Shown: positions 35,594 to 44,051 of the stretch, one piece after another
Position numbering within the stretch: the stretch's first letter is position 1
Layout: the number at the start of each line of letters is the position of its first letter
Assembly (NCBI GenBank): GCA_024636955.1
Contig: JAGXGB010000012.1
Location: 1 to 64,000, forward strand
Direction of reading: 5' to 3'
Length of the DNA stretch: 64,000 nt
Origin: Bacteroidales bacterium
GTDB taxonomy: Bacteria > Bacteroidota > Bacteroidia > Bacteroidales > Lentimicrobiaceae
Translations under genes and position numbers: made by a program
Notes under the pieces: model-generated
What the model was told of the DNA's origin: nothing
Database searches by the model: none
What the model saw: the letters and a program-made list of their open reading frames with translations, nothing else

Positions 35594-36775
35594 GTGAGAA
35601 TATACAATTTTGATGAAGTTATAGAACGCAGCAACACTGCAAGTGTTAAATACGATCTGCGCAAGATGTTTTTTGGAACCGAGGAGGTTATACCCATGTG
35701 GGTAGCTGATATGGATTTTAAAACGCCGCCGTTTATTCTTGATTCTATAAAAGAACGGGCTGAGCATCATGTTCTCGGATATTCATTCCGACCACCTGAA
35801 TACTATAATGCCATTGTTAACTGGTTACAGCGTCACCATAACTGGATTATAAAGTCTGAATGGATTTGTTTTTCTCCTGGTATTGTGCCTGCGCTAAATC
35901 TCGCTGTTTTGGCTTTTACAAAACCTGGAGACCGCATAATTGTACAACCACCGGTTTACTTTCCCTTTTTTAGTGCTGTAAGTAGCAATAATCGTGTATT
36001 AAGCTACAATCAACTACAGATGGTGACTGACAGATACCAAATGGACTACAAGGGACTTGAGAAACTTTGCATGAAGGGTGCTGCAATGATAATTATAAGC
36101 AATCCGCATAATCCCGGAGGAAATGCATGGAGAGAGGATGAACTGGAACATTTGGCTGATATCTGCCTCAAGTATGATGTACTTATGGTGTCAGATGAGA
36201 TTCATGCTGACCTTGTAAATGTTGGATACAAGCATACAGTACTGGCCTCTCTTAGTAATGCAATTGCAAAGAAAACCATCACCATGACATCAGCAAGCAA
36301 AACCTTTAACCTTGCTGCATTATCAACGGCATCAGTTATAATATCTGACAACAAACTTCGAAAGACATTTAATAATGTAGTGCAAAACTTGCATATTGAT
36401 ATGGGCAATGTGTTCGGTACTTTAGCTACAATAGCAGCATACAACCAAGGCGATAAGTGGTTAGAACAATTAATCCAATACATAGATGGTAATATCAACA
36501 TACTTGATCAAACCCTGAAAAGCGATATTCCTGAAATTAAAATGATCAGACCTGAGGCTACGTATATGGCATGGCTCGACTGCTCTATGCTTGATATGGA
36601 TGATAAGGCATTAAACAACTTTTTCATTAAAGAAGCAGGTTTAGGACTCAATCCGGGTATACAATTTGGCAAAGGTGGAAGTTCATATATGAGAACAAAT
36701 CTTGCTTGCCCAAAATCAATATTAGAGAAAGCTTTAGGCCAATTAAAGACTGCACTTGAGAAATATAGAAAGTAA
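35594..36775 (+). CDS. PatB/MalY-family C-S lyase (cystathionine beta-lyase-like)
   Basis: The protein has 393 residues and matches the PatB/MalY group of PLP fold-type I enzymes: IPMWVADMDFKTPPFI, LGYSFRPPEYYNAIVNWLQRH, SNPHNPGG, VSDEIHADLV (Asp201) and TSASKTFNLA with Schiff-base Lys236. It should cleave cystathionine or related C-S bonds, giving homocysteine or thiols. The first codon is GTG at 35594, 6 bp after the upstream stop; there is no better ATG at the conserved N-terminus. Its tight spacing suggests co-transcription with the ATP-grasp pair. Confidence 0.92.
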   Translation: MRIYNFDEVIERSNTASVKYDLRKMFFGTEEVIPMWVADMDFKTPPFILDSIKERAEHHVLGYSFRPPEYYNAIVNWLQRHHNWIIKSEWICFSPGIVPALNLAVLAFTKPGDRIIVQPPVYFPFFSAVSSNNRVLSYNQLQMVTDRYQMDYKGLEKLCMKGAAMIIISNPHNPGGNAWREDELEHLADICLKYDVLMVSDEIHADLVNVGYKHTVLASLSNAIAKKTITMTSASKTFNLAALSTASVIISDNKLRKTFNNVVQNLHIDMGNVFGTLATIAAYNQGDKWLEQLIQYIDGNINILDQTLKSDIPEIKMIRPEATYMAWLDCSMLDMDDKALNNFFIKEAGLGLNPGIQFGKGGSSYMRTNLACPKSILEKALGQLKTALEKYRK

Positions 36776-36817
36776 ACTGGCCTTTACACGAAGAGCAAGA
36801 ATACTGAATCAACTCCT

Positions 36818-37639
36818 TTATTTGATGCAAAGCTTCATTAAATCATCAATATCGCCTTTGAAAACATTCAGGTCAACAGGTTTATCGATACCATTAATAG
36901 ATGCGCAATCACTGTGTTGCCAAAATAACCAGTCGCGGTGATCCATTCTTGGTTTGTCCTTGTAATAATGCGCTACCCATAAAGGGTAATCCTCAAAGTC
37001 ATCTTTCAGGTATTTATCGTAGAATGAAGGATTGGTATAAATGATAGGTTTGACTTTGTAATGGCTTTCTATCATATCACACCATTCTTTGCAACCTTTT
37101 ACAATTTCTGCTTTTGACTTTCCTTTTGATACTTCAATATCAAGTACAGGAGGCAGATCGCCCGGTGCAAGTTTTACTTCCTTAATGAAATTTTCTGCCT
37201 GTTTTTTTGCATCGCGTGAAGGATAATAAAAGTGATATGCGCCCCTTATAAGGCCTGCTTCTTTACTTCTTTCCCAATTCTTTGTGTAATGACGGTCTTG
37301 ACGCGTGATTCCTTCTGTAGCCTTTATAAATGCAAACTTGATTTTGACATCTTTAGCGTCTATAGCAGCAACCTCATCCCAATTAATGATCTTCTGGTGA
37401 TGTGAAATGTCAATACCATGGATATTATATCCCCTTGGAATTGCAATTCCAAAATTCAGGTAATTGTTGTGTTGTGCGGCATGTGTTAAAGAGAACCCAT
37501 AACTGGCAAATAGTTTCAATGAATTAAACGCCCATGGAGTTACCAGTATTATAAAGAGAATGAAAATTCCAGTATAGAGAACCTTCCTATACGATAGCTT
37601 GTATTTTTTCTTGCTGATTTTGCTCGCTACAACTGTCAT
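36818..37639 (-). CDS. GH25 lysozyme with N-terminal membrane anchor
   Basis: The product from the ATG at 37639 has 273 residues. A membrane helix lies at about residues 20-40. The GH25 barrel follows: HGIDISHHQKIINWDEV, FAFIKATEGI, GAYHFYYPSRD, LPPVLDIEVSKG with the acidic catalytic pair, IYTNPSFYDKYL and LWVAHYYKDKPR, WLFWQHSDCASINGI. GH25 enzymes cut N-acetylmuramic acid-beta-1,4-N-acetylglucosamine bonds in peptidoglycan. It is anchored to the inner membrane facing the periplasm. The longer frame starts at a TTG (37651). Confidence 0.9.
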   Translation of the reverse strand: MTVVASKISKKKYKLSYRKVLYTGIFILFIILVTPWAFNSLKLFASYGFSLTHAAQHNNYLNFGIAIPRGYNIHGIDISHHQKIINWDEVAAIDAKDVKIKFAFIKATEGITRQDRHYTKNWERSKEAGLIRGAYHFYYPSRDAKKQAENFIKEVKLAPGDLPPVLDIEVSKGKSKAEIVKGCKEWCDMIESHYKVKPIIYTNPSFYDKYLKDDFEDYPLWVAHYYKDKPRMDHRDWLFWQHSDCASINGIDKPVDLNVFKGDIDDLMKLCIK

Positions 37640-37670
37640 ATTAATTAACAACCAGATATCGGCTGCATAT

Positions 37671-37770
37671 TGGTTAATTGCACCATCCTTTTAATGGTTA
37701 ATTGAAACATCCTTTTTTCAAGGTTAGTTGAATCATTCTTTTCTTGGTTAGCTGTATCTTTCTTTAAAAG
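37671..37770 (-). repeat. Four degenerate 24-27-bp tandem repeats
   Basis: Units start at about 37671, 37695, 37722 and 37745, each beginning (T)GGTTA(A/G)(T/C)TG and followed by an A/T-rich CATCCTTT-like block. The repeats lie between the GH13 gene and the GH25 gene, on the upstream side of GH25. A link to the GH13 coding end is not clear. Confidence 0.7.
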
Positions 37771-37780
37771 CTGCTGATTA

Positions 37781-39658
37781 TTATTTTCGGTTTTCAAGCT
37801 CAATGATTAGTGCTTGCCGGGGTTCAAGTAGTATGGTGTTTCTAAAGGTAAAAGGGTTGCCGGTTATTATATTCTTGCCATGCCTTGCTCCTTTAAGACC
37901 TTCAGTAAAACGGCTGGTTTCAATTGCCTGAGATCCTTTGCTATTGTTGAGCATTACCATCACCCTTTTATCTTTCCATTCCCTGAAGTATACATACACA
38001 CCATCCTGGGGGATATAATGTTTGAGTGATCCCTTAGTAACTGCTTCACTGGTTGATCTCCATTTGAGTATAGTTTGCAGAAACCGGAATGCTTCTTCCT
38101 GCTGTGCAGAGCGGCCTTCACTAGTAAAAAGGTTGACACTGTCAGATAACCATCCTCCGGGAAAATCCTTCCTGATATCGCCATGACCTTTGTGTTCTTC
38201 GCCTTCCATTAAATATTCAGTACCGTAATAGATCATTGGAATACCCCGTGTGGTTAGCAAAAATGCCATTGCAAGTTTAAATGCATCAACATCCTTATTT
38301 ACTGAAGTGAAGAACCTGTTAAGGTCATGATTGTCAGCAAATATCAGGTTGTAATTAGGGTTAGCATAAAGGAAATCCTGGGCAAGGACATAATAGATTC
38401 GTGCCATCCCATCAGTCCATCCTTCAGGTTCTGTAAATGCTCTTGTTATTGCATTATACATCGGGAAATCAGTGACACTGGGTATGTTTGAATTATACCC
38501 ATCACCAAACTGTGAATCCTTTTGGTAAAATGAAGTCATACTTTCCCTCTGCATCCATGCTTCTCCAACAATATTGAATTCAGGATATTCTTCAAATACT
38601 CGTTTTGCCCATTCAGCCATTATTTCCTTGTAAGGATAAGGCTGAGTGTCCATTCTGATTCCATCTATTCCAGAATATTCTATCCACCAAATACTATTCT
38701 GAATAAGATAATTACTTACTAGAGGGTTTCGCTGATCAAGATCAGGCATATTCTTGTCAAACCATCCCTGAAGCATCAGGTTTTTATCATATTCTGATGC
38801 ATAAGGATCGGTAAGTGATTCAGCACGGAAGTTTGACCTCGTAAATTCCGGGAACTCATGTATCCAGCCTTTCATAGGCAGATCCTTAATAAACCAATGA
38901 TTGATACCACAGTGGTTGAATATCATATCCATAATAACCTTGATGCCTTTACTATGGGCTAATGAAACGAGATTCACATAGTCCACATTACTCCCAAATC
39001 TTGGGTCAACCTTATAAAAGTCAGTAATGGCATACCCATGATAAGTATATGCTTCATTGTTATTTTCAAGTAATGGATTAATCCACATGCCTGTTATACC
39101 CATATCCTGAAGATAGTTAAGGTTATTGGTAATTCCTGCAATATCACCACCATGACGGCCACTTGGGTTACTTCTGTCAGCTTTTTCAATCATCGCCGGA
39201 TGACTGTCGTTACTGATGTCGCCATTAGCAAAGCGATCAGGCATGAGAAGGTAGATGACATCCGAAGGATCAAAACCTTTTCTTGTAATAGATGAATCAT
39301 CGCGTTTTAACAACTCATATTCATAAGTGTGCGTGGTTTTTCCTTCGTTTGATAGTTTGATTTTAAACTTTCCGGGTTTGATGTCCTTGTCAATTACCAG
39401 GTCAATGAACAGGTAATTTGTATTTTCAACTTTTTGCACACGTTCTAACTTAATTCCCTTGTAATCAATGTCAACTTCCGAAGAAGAAATGTCAGTGCCA
39501 TACACCAATAATTGAAGATTAGGATTTTGCATTCCAGCCCACCAGAATGGGGGTTCAACCTTTAAGTCAGCGGTAGCTGCGAGCAGGGAAGTATGAAGCA
39601 TTAGGATAAAGAGCGCAACTGCTGTCCTTAAGACAGCCTTATGAAGTTTAGATGTCAT
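37781..39658 (-). CDS. Secreted GH13 amylase (neopullulanase/cyclomaltodextrinase-like)
   Basis: The protein has 625 residues with a signal peptide (about 1-29). The N-terminal beta-sandwich (about 31-118) resembles the cyclomaltodextrinase N-domain, then comes the catalytic barrel with IMDMIFNHCG, GIRMDTQPYP (nucleophile Asp337), NIVGEAWM (acid/base Glu366) and LIFADNHDLNRFF (Asp445), and a C-terminal beta domain. It should hydrolyse alpha-1,4 glucans or cyclodextrins in the periplasm. SusC/SusD transport genes are absent nearby. Confidence 0.93.
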   Translation of the reverse strand: MTSKLHKAVLRTAVALFILMLHTSLLAATADLKVEPPFWWAGMQNPNLQLLVYGTDISSSEVDIDYKGIKLERVQKVENTNYLFIDLVIDKDIKPGKFKIKLSNEGKTTHTYEYELLKRDDSSITRKGFDPSDVIYLLMPDRFANGDISNDSHPAMIEKADRSNPSGRHGGDIAGITNNLNYLQDMGITGMWINPLLENNNEAYTYHGYAITDFYKVDPRFGSNVDYVNLVSLAHSKGIKVIMDMIFNHCGINHWFIKDLPMKGWIHEFPEFTRSNFRAESLTDPYASEYDKNLMLQGWFDKNMPDLDQRNPLVSNYLIQNSIWWIEYSGIDGIRMDTQPYPYKEIMAEWAKRVFEEYPEFNIVGEAWMQRESMTSFYQKDSQFGDGYNSNIPSVTDFPMYNAITRAFTEPEGWTDGMARIYYVLAQDFLYANPNYNLIFADNHDLNRFFTSVNKDVDAFKLAMAFLLTTRGIPMIYYGTEYLMEGEEHKGHGDIRKDFPGGWLSDSVNLFTSEGRSAQQEEAFRFLQTILKWRSTSEAVTKGSLKHYIPQDGVYVYFREWKDKRVMVMLNNSKGSQAIETSRFTEGLKGARHGKNIITGNPFTFRNTILLEPRQALIIELENRK

Positions 39659-39741
39659 GGTAACTGCTTATTTGTCAGTATTAAAAAGCTCCTTAAAGTG
39701 TAAAAGGCTTCAAACTTTTACAACTTTGCAATTAAGGTGCT

Positions 39742-39749
39742 CAAATTTA
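39742..39749 (-). promoter_or_regulatory. Putative -7 element TAAATTTG for the secreted GH13 gene
   Basis: Reads TAAATTTG on the minus strand, 83 bases before the ATG at 39658. Confidence 0.4.
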
Positions 39750-39792
39750 CTAAAAAAGCCGTACTCCTAAATTTGTTTTGCCCAGAATTAGG

Positions 39793-39894
39793 TTAAATCA
39801 ATCTTTTAAGCTCGAACTTAGAAGAGTTAAATCTACCTTTTAGGCTTGAACATAGAAGTTTTAAATCAATCTCTTAAGCTTGAACTTAAAAGTC
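39793..39894 (-). repeat. Three 34-bp copies of the aspartic protease gene 3' end
   Basis: Units lie at 39793-39826, 39827-39860 and 39861-39894, each exactly 34 bp. The last is the native gene end with stop TAA (TTA on the + strand at 39861). The other two are downstream copies that also begin with TTAAATC. Confidence 0.9.
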
Positions 39895-41090
39895 ATTAAT
39901 CTCCCGTCGCGGCTGATGACTATTGTAACCGGTGACCCTGGGCGGCTACTAACAATGGCGTTCAATTCACCTAAATTAAGTGAGAAAGCTGCTTTCTCGT
40001 TTACGCTCATCAGCAAATCACCGGGATGTACTCCGGCATGTTGAGCGGGTGAATCATGAATTACTTCACTAACTTTAAAAATGTTAAATCCTGCTGAAAG
40101 ACTCTCAAATGTGATTCCACTCATATTATATTCAAATGGCTCCCTGAATTTCCGGCCTCTTGTGAGGATTAGTCTATTGTTTGTGTAATCAAACGATACT
40201 CTGAATCTTGATAACGCTGCTGAACCAATTGTTCCATGCCTGAAGTTCCTTGTTGCTGGGGTTCCTCCTATATATTCTGAAGATATGGAAGTTATAATAT
40301 TATCAAGACGTGAATTACCTAATAATAGCCAGCCCGACCTTACAAAAGCTCCTGATATTATACCCCCAAGTCCACGGCCAATTGTTGTTTCTAATGATTT
40401 TACCGGTTGGTAACTATCTGTTGAGTCAGTTTCTAATAAGAGGGGATGATTAGCACCAGAGTCAATCATAAGCCACAGGTCACGTATTTCCTTGGTGTCA
40501 AGTTCCACCCTTGCAGTCATATATGGCCGTCCCCGAAGAATATTAATAGGAATTACATCAGCTCGTTTTGGTAATTTGTAATGCTCCGGTCTTGTGAAAC
40601 GTAATGTATTGTGGTCGTAATTTATTGTAACAACAAGACTTCTAAACTTATCAAGCCCAATCAGTCCGTGCACTTTTGTGCCAATAAAGGCATCCAGTGA
40701 AAACTGATCCTCTTTCAATAATATTAAATTTGAAGATATTGACTGAAGAGATTTATACCGCAATTTAACCATTGATGTATAGCAAGCTTCAAGAGAGGTG
40801 GATGTTCCGGGTGCAGTAAGTTTGAAATTATGAATACATGATGATTCGTAATAGTTAACGAGTGCAGGATCAGTCAAAATGATTCCTTCAATACCGCTAT
40901 CTAATATGAGTTTTACCGGTATAGAATCTTCCAGCATAAATTTAATGACCACCAAATTATCAAAATTCTCAAAATTGGCACTTAATGAGTTCCGTCCCTC
41001 AGGCAGATCAAAAATAAAGTTCTGACCTGCAAGGTTTAATGAAAATGTTAGAAGTATAATTAACAGAATCCTTTGTACTATCATCTTCAA
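39861..41090 (-). CDS. Retropepsin-like aspartic protease with C-terminal PDZ domain
   Basis: The protein has 409 residues with a signal peptide (about 1-22). Two aspartic protease motifs occur in one chain, LILDSGIEGIIL (Asp64) and LMIDSGANHPLLLE (about residue 208), as expected for a pepsin-like two-lobe arrangement. A PDZ domain (about 325-409) has SPAQHAGVHPGDLLMSVNEK. Such proteins are common in Bacteroidota and their substrates are unknown. Periplasmic location is predicted. Its 3' end is repeated in tandem (39793-39894). Confidence 0.85.
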   Translation of the reverse strand: MKMIVQRILLIILLTFSLNLAGQNFIFDLPEGRNSLSANFENFDNLVVIKFMLEDSIPVKLILDSGIEGIILTDPALVNYYESSCIHNFKLTAPGTSTSLEACYTSMVKLRYKSLQSISSNLILLKEDQFSLDAFIGTKVHGLIGLDKFRSLVVTINYDHNTLRFTRPEHYKLPKRADVIPINILRGRPYMTARVELDTKEIRDLWLMIDSGANHPLLLETDSTDSYQPVKSLETTIGRGLGGIISGAFVRSGWLLLGNSRLDNIITSISSEYIGGTPATRNFRHGTIGSAALSRFRVSFDYTNNRLILTRGRKFREPFEYNMSGITFESLSAGFNIFKVSEVIHDSPAQHAGVHPGDLLMSVNEKAAFSLNLGELNAIVSSRPGSPVTIVISRDGRLMTFKFKLKRLI

Positions 41091-41203
41091 GCCTTTATTT
41101 CCCGTTGCAAAGTGAATTAAAGAATACTAAACAAATATCCGCAGGAGCGTGTCAAATACGAAGATAAAAAACATTCATCTTATCATGACATCATTTTTAG
41201 AAT

Positions 41204-41211
41204 TAAATTTG
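41204..41211 (+). promoter_or_regulatory. Putative -7 element TAAATTTG for the cytoplasmic GH13 gene
   Basis: TAAATTTG lies 39 bases before the ATG at 41251 and matches TAnnTTTG. Confidence 0.45.
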
Positions 41212-41250
41212 CAAAAGCAGCTAAACTAAGTAAAATAATTACAAACATTT

Positions 41251-42954
41251 ATGGAGAAGGCACTTAAAGAGAAGATAATTTACGAATGGAATAACCTTTA
41301 CCCTTCAAGTGAAAACAGCAAATTACATAAGCTGCTTGAAACAGTTGAGGAAGCAACAAATCGGTTTAAACTTCAGCCCCAGCCTGAAGGTTGGTATAAA
41401 GATGCAGTGGTGTATTCATTATATGTTGACATGTTCAACCAAACATTTGACGGACTAATTGAAAAGCTTGGCCATTTGCGTGACCTTGGTATCACATGTC
41501 TATGGCTGCTGCCTATACTTGATTCTCCTATGAGAGACGCAGGGTTTGATATCAAAGATTACAGAAATATCCGTGCTGAACTCCTTGGATTGCCTGCAGA
41601 TACATCTCCTGAAATAAAGCAGGCTGAATTCAGGAAGTTTCTTGAAAAAGCCCATGAATATGGTATAAGAGTAATCTTTGATATTGCCATGAACCATACC
41701 AGTGAAGCGCACCCATGGTTTGTTGAATCACGCAAAGGTCCTGATAATCCTTACCGCGATTATTATATCTGGAATAAGGATACAAATAAGTACAAGGAAA
41801 CACGCCTGCTCTTCAAAGGAATGGTGCCCAGCAACTGGGAACAGGATGGAGATTATTATTTCTTCCACCGTTTTTTTGAATTCCAACCTGATCTGAACTA
41901 TCGAAACCCTGATGTGCTGATAGAAGTTTGTAAGATATTATTATTCTGGCTTCAACAAGGTCTTGATGGTTTTAGGGCTGATGCTATTCCATACTTATGG
42001 AAAGAAGACGGCACTGATTGCGAGAATCTGCCACAAACACACACAATACTTAAAATATTCAGGGCTGTTCTTGATTCTGTAAGGCCTAATACTTTACTGC
42101 TCGCAGAAGCTTGTCAGCCTCCTAAAGAAGTAGTGAAGTATTTTGGCGATAATGATGAATGCCATGCAGGATATCATTTCCCATTGATGCCTATGATCTT
42201 CAAGTCTCTGGCAACACAGAATTCAATGCCGGTTGAAGATATTCTGAAACCGGAAAACACGCCAGCAATTGCACCATATAACCAGTGGTTCATCTTTCTC
42301 AGATTGCACGATGAACTAACCCTCGAAATGGTAACTCCTGATGACAGGGCTATTATTCATGGCCACTATTGCCAGAAGCCTCTTTGGGATTTCAGGGTAG
42401 GAGAGGGCATTTCAGCACGACTGGCTGAACTGCTTGATCGGGATGCCAGAAAGATATCAATGGCATATAGTATAATGTTGACCCTGCCGGGAACTCCTAT
42501 TATATATTATGGTGATGAGTTCGCACGATTGAACGATGAGCCATTCTTTGAAACTTATAAAGAAAAAACCGGAAAGCATGATTCAAGGTATCTTGTCAGG
42601 GGATTCCTTGACTGGAGTCATATTAAGCAGGAATTAAGCAATCCTGAATCGCTCACATCAAGGGTTAATAGTTCTATCAAACATCAACTTAAAATCAGGT
42701 CACAGAATCCGGCTTTTGGAAGAGGTGATCTAAACTGGGTAATGCCAACCGATAATGGAAGTGGCAAATTATTGGCATACCGTAGGAATTTTAACGGTAG
42801 TAGTGTTATTGTGATCAATAATTTGTCGGAAAATGAGGTTACTATTCAAACAAATGAATTTCTTAACGGCAAGGATTTAATAAATATGCTAACCGGTGAA
42901 CCAATGACTTTCCCTTACACAATGGGAGCATATAGTTTTCTATGGCTGCAGTAA
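41251..42954 (+). CDS. Cytoplasmic GH13 enzyme (trehalose synthase/amylosucrase-like group)
   Basis: The protein has 567 residues and no signal peptide. The barrel motifs are YSLYVDMFNQTFDGLIEKL, GITCLWLLPILDSPMRDAGFD, FDIAMNHTSEAHPWF, GFRADAIPYLW (nucleophile Asp244), LLLAEACQPP (Glu286) and LRLHDELTLEM (Asp354), then GTPIIYYGDEF. This set resembles the trehalose synthase/GH13_16 group, which interconverts maltose and trehalose, but a plain alpha-glucosidase or maltogenic amylase role is possible. It is transcribed with purC or shortly before it. Confidence 0.85.
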   Translation: MEKALKEKIIYEWNNLYPSSENSKLHKLLETVEEATNRFKLQPQPEGWYKDAVVYSLYVDMFNQTFDGLIEKLGHLRDLGITCLWLLPILDSPMRDAGFDIKDYRNIRAELLGLPADTSPEIKQAEFRKFLEKAHEYGIRVIFDIAMNHTSEAHPWFVESRKGPDNPYRDYYIWNKDTNKYKETRLLFKGMVPSNWEQDGDYYFFHRFFEFQPDLNYRNPDVLIEVCKILLFWLQQGLDGFRADAIPYLWKEDGTDCENLPQTHTILKIFRAVLDSVRPNTLLLAEACQPPKEVVKYFGDNDECHAGYHFPLMPMIFKSLATQNSMPVEDILKPENTPAIAPYNQWFIFLRLHDELTLEMVTPDDRAIIHGHYCQKPLWDFRVGEGISARLAELLDRDARKISMAYSIMLTLPGTPIIYYGDEFARLNDEPFFETYKEKTGKHDSRYLVRGFLDWSHIKQELSNPESLTSRVNSSIKHQLKIRSQNPAFGRGDLNWVMPTDNGSGKLLAYRRNFNGSSVIVINNLSENEVTIQTNEFLNGKDLINMLTGEPMTFPYTMGAYSFLWLQ

Positions 42955-42991
42955 TTTAACGCGTAATAACACAGGTATCTTAAGATTATTA

Positions 42992-43027
42992 ATTTCAACA
43001 ATCATACAAATTTCAACAATCATACAA
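42992..43027 (+). repeat. 18-bp direct repeat abutting the purC start
   Basis: Two adjacent copies of ATTTCAACAATCATACAA occupy 42992-43009 and 43010-43027. The second copy ends with the A of the purC ATG. Confidence 0.9.
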
Positions 43028-43977
43028 TGAACGCTGTAACAAAAACAAACTTTAGTCTGCCAGGCCAGACACATCTCTATGTTGGTAAAGTTCGCGATGT
43101 CTATCACATCAAGGATGAATTGCTGATAATGGTGACGACCGACAGGATATCAGCATTTGATGTCGTTCTCCCTAAAGGAATTCCATACAAGGGTCAGGTA
43201 CTCAACCAGATAGCCTCAAACTTTCTTGACCAAACCAGTGATATTGTGCCAAACTGGAAAATAGCGACACCTGATCCTATGGTTACTGTTGGTCGTTTGT
43301 GTGAGCCGTTTAAAGTTGAAATGGTTATCAGGGGATATCTTTCAGGGCATGCATGGCGTGAATACAAGAGCGGCAAAAGAACAATCTGTGGTGTGCCAAT
43401 GCCTGAAGGGATGAAAGAAAACGATAAATTCCCTCAACCTTTAATTACACCAACCACCAAAGCTATGGTTGGTCATGATGAGGATATTTCACGCGAGGAG
43501 ATTATACAGTCGGGATTAGTGGATGAGCAGGATTACATCAAACTCGAAGATTATACCCGCAAAATATTCCAACGTGGTACTGAAATAGCTGAAAGCATGG
43601 GACTTATACTGGTTGATACCAAGTATGAGTTTGGAAAAGATGGTGAAGATATTTATCTGATTGATGAGATCCATACCCCCGACTCATCCAGGTACTTTTA
43701 TCTTGAGGGATACAAAGAGCGTCAGGACAAGGGAGAGGCGCAACGTCAGCTATCAAAGGAATTTGTAAGGGAATGGCTTATTGCTAACAACTTCCAGGGT
43801 AAGGAAGGTCAAACAGTTCCTGAAATGCCTGATGATTTTGTAACTGCAACTTCTGAGCGCTACATTGAACTTTACGAAAGCATCATTGGAAGTAAGTTTG
43901 AACGTGCTGATATATCTGATGTCATGAAGCGCGTAGAAACAAATATCCTGAACTTCATCACTGCTTATTACAGGTAG
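43027..43977 (+). CDS. purC: Phosphoribosylaminoimidazole-succinocarboxamide synthase
   Basis: The protein has 316 residues, the longer SAICAR synthetase form. Motifs are [50 protein letters not shown] and LVDTKYEFG then [14 protein letters not shown]. It condenses CAIR with aspartate using ATP in purine biosynthesis. A second purine gene, purE, lies 5 kb downstream on the opposite strand. The 3' end is followed by degenerate copies of its own terminal bases. Confidence 0.95.
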   Translation: MNAVTKTNFSLPGQTHLYVGKVRDVYHIKDELLIMVTTDRISAFDVVLPKGIPYKGQVLNQIASNFLDQTSDIVPNWKIATPDPMVTVGRLCEPFKVEMVIRGYLSGHAWREYKSGKRTICGVPMPEGMKENDKFPQPLITPTTKAMVGHDEDISREEIIQSGLVDEQDYIKLEDYTRKIFQRGTEIAESMGLILVDTKYEFGKDGEDIYLIDEIHTPDSSRYFYLEGYKERQDKGEAQRQLSKEFVREWLIANNFQGKEGQTVPEMPDDFVTATSERYIELYESIIGSKFERADISDVMKRVETNILNFITAYYR

Positions 43978-44050
43978 GATTTGCTGCAGTATTATAGGAA
44001 AACTTTAAAGGTATCCTTTGCAGCAGTATCATAGGTAGATATACAGGTGC
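43957..44050 (+). repeat. Degenerate copies of the purC 3' end
   Basis: The native end (CTGCTTATTACAGGTAG) is echoed by TTTGCTGCAGTATTATAGG at 43980-43998 and TTTGCAGCAGTATCATAGG at 44017-44035, 37 bp apart. Each copy retains a TAG at the position of the native stop. Confidence 0.65.
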
Positions 44051-44051
44051 T

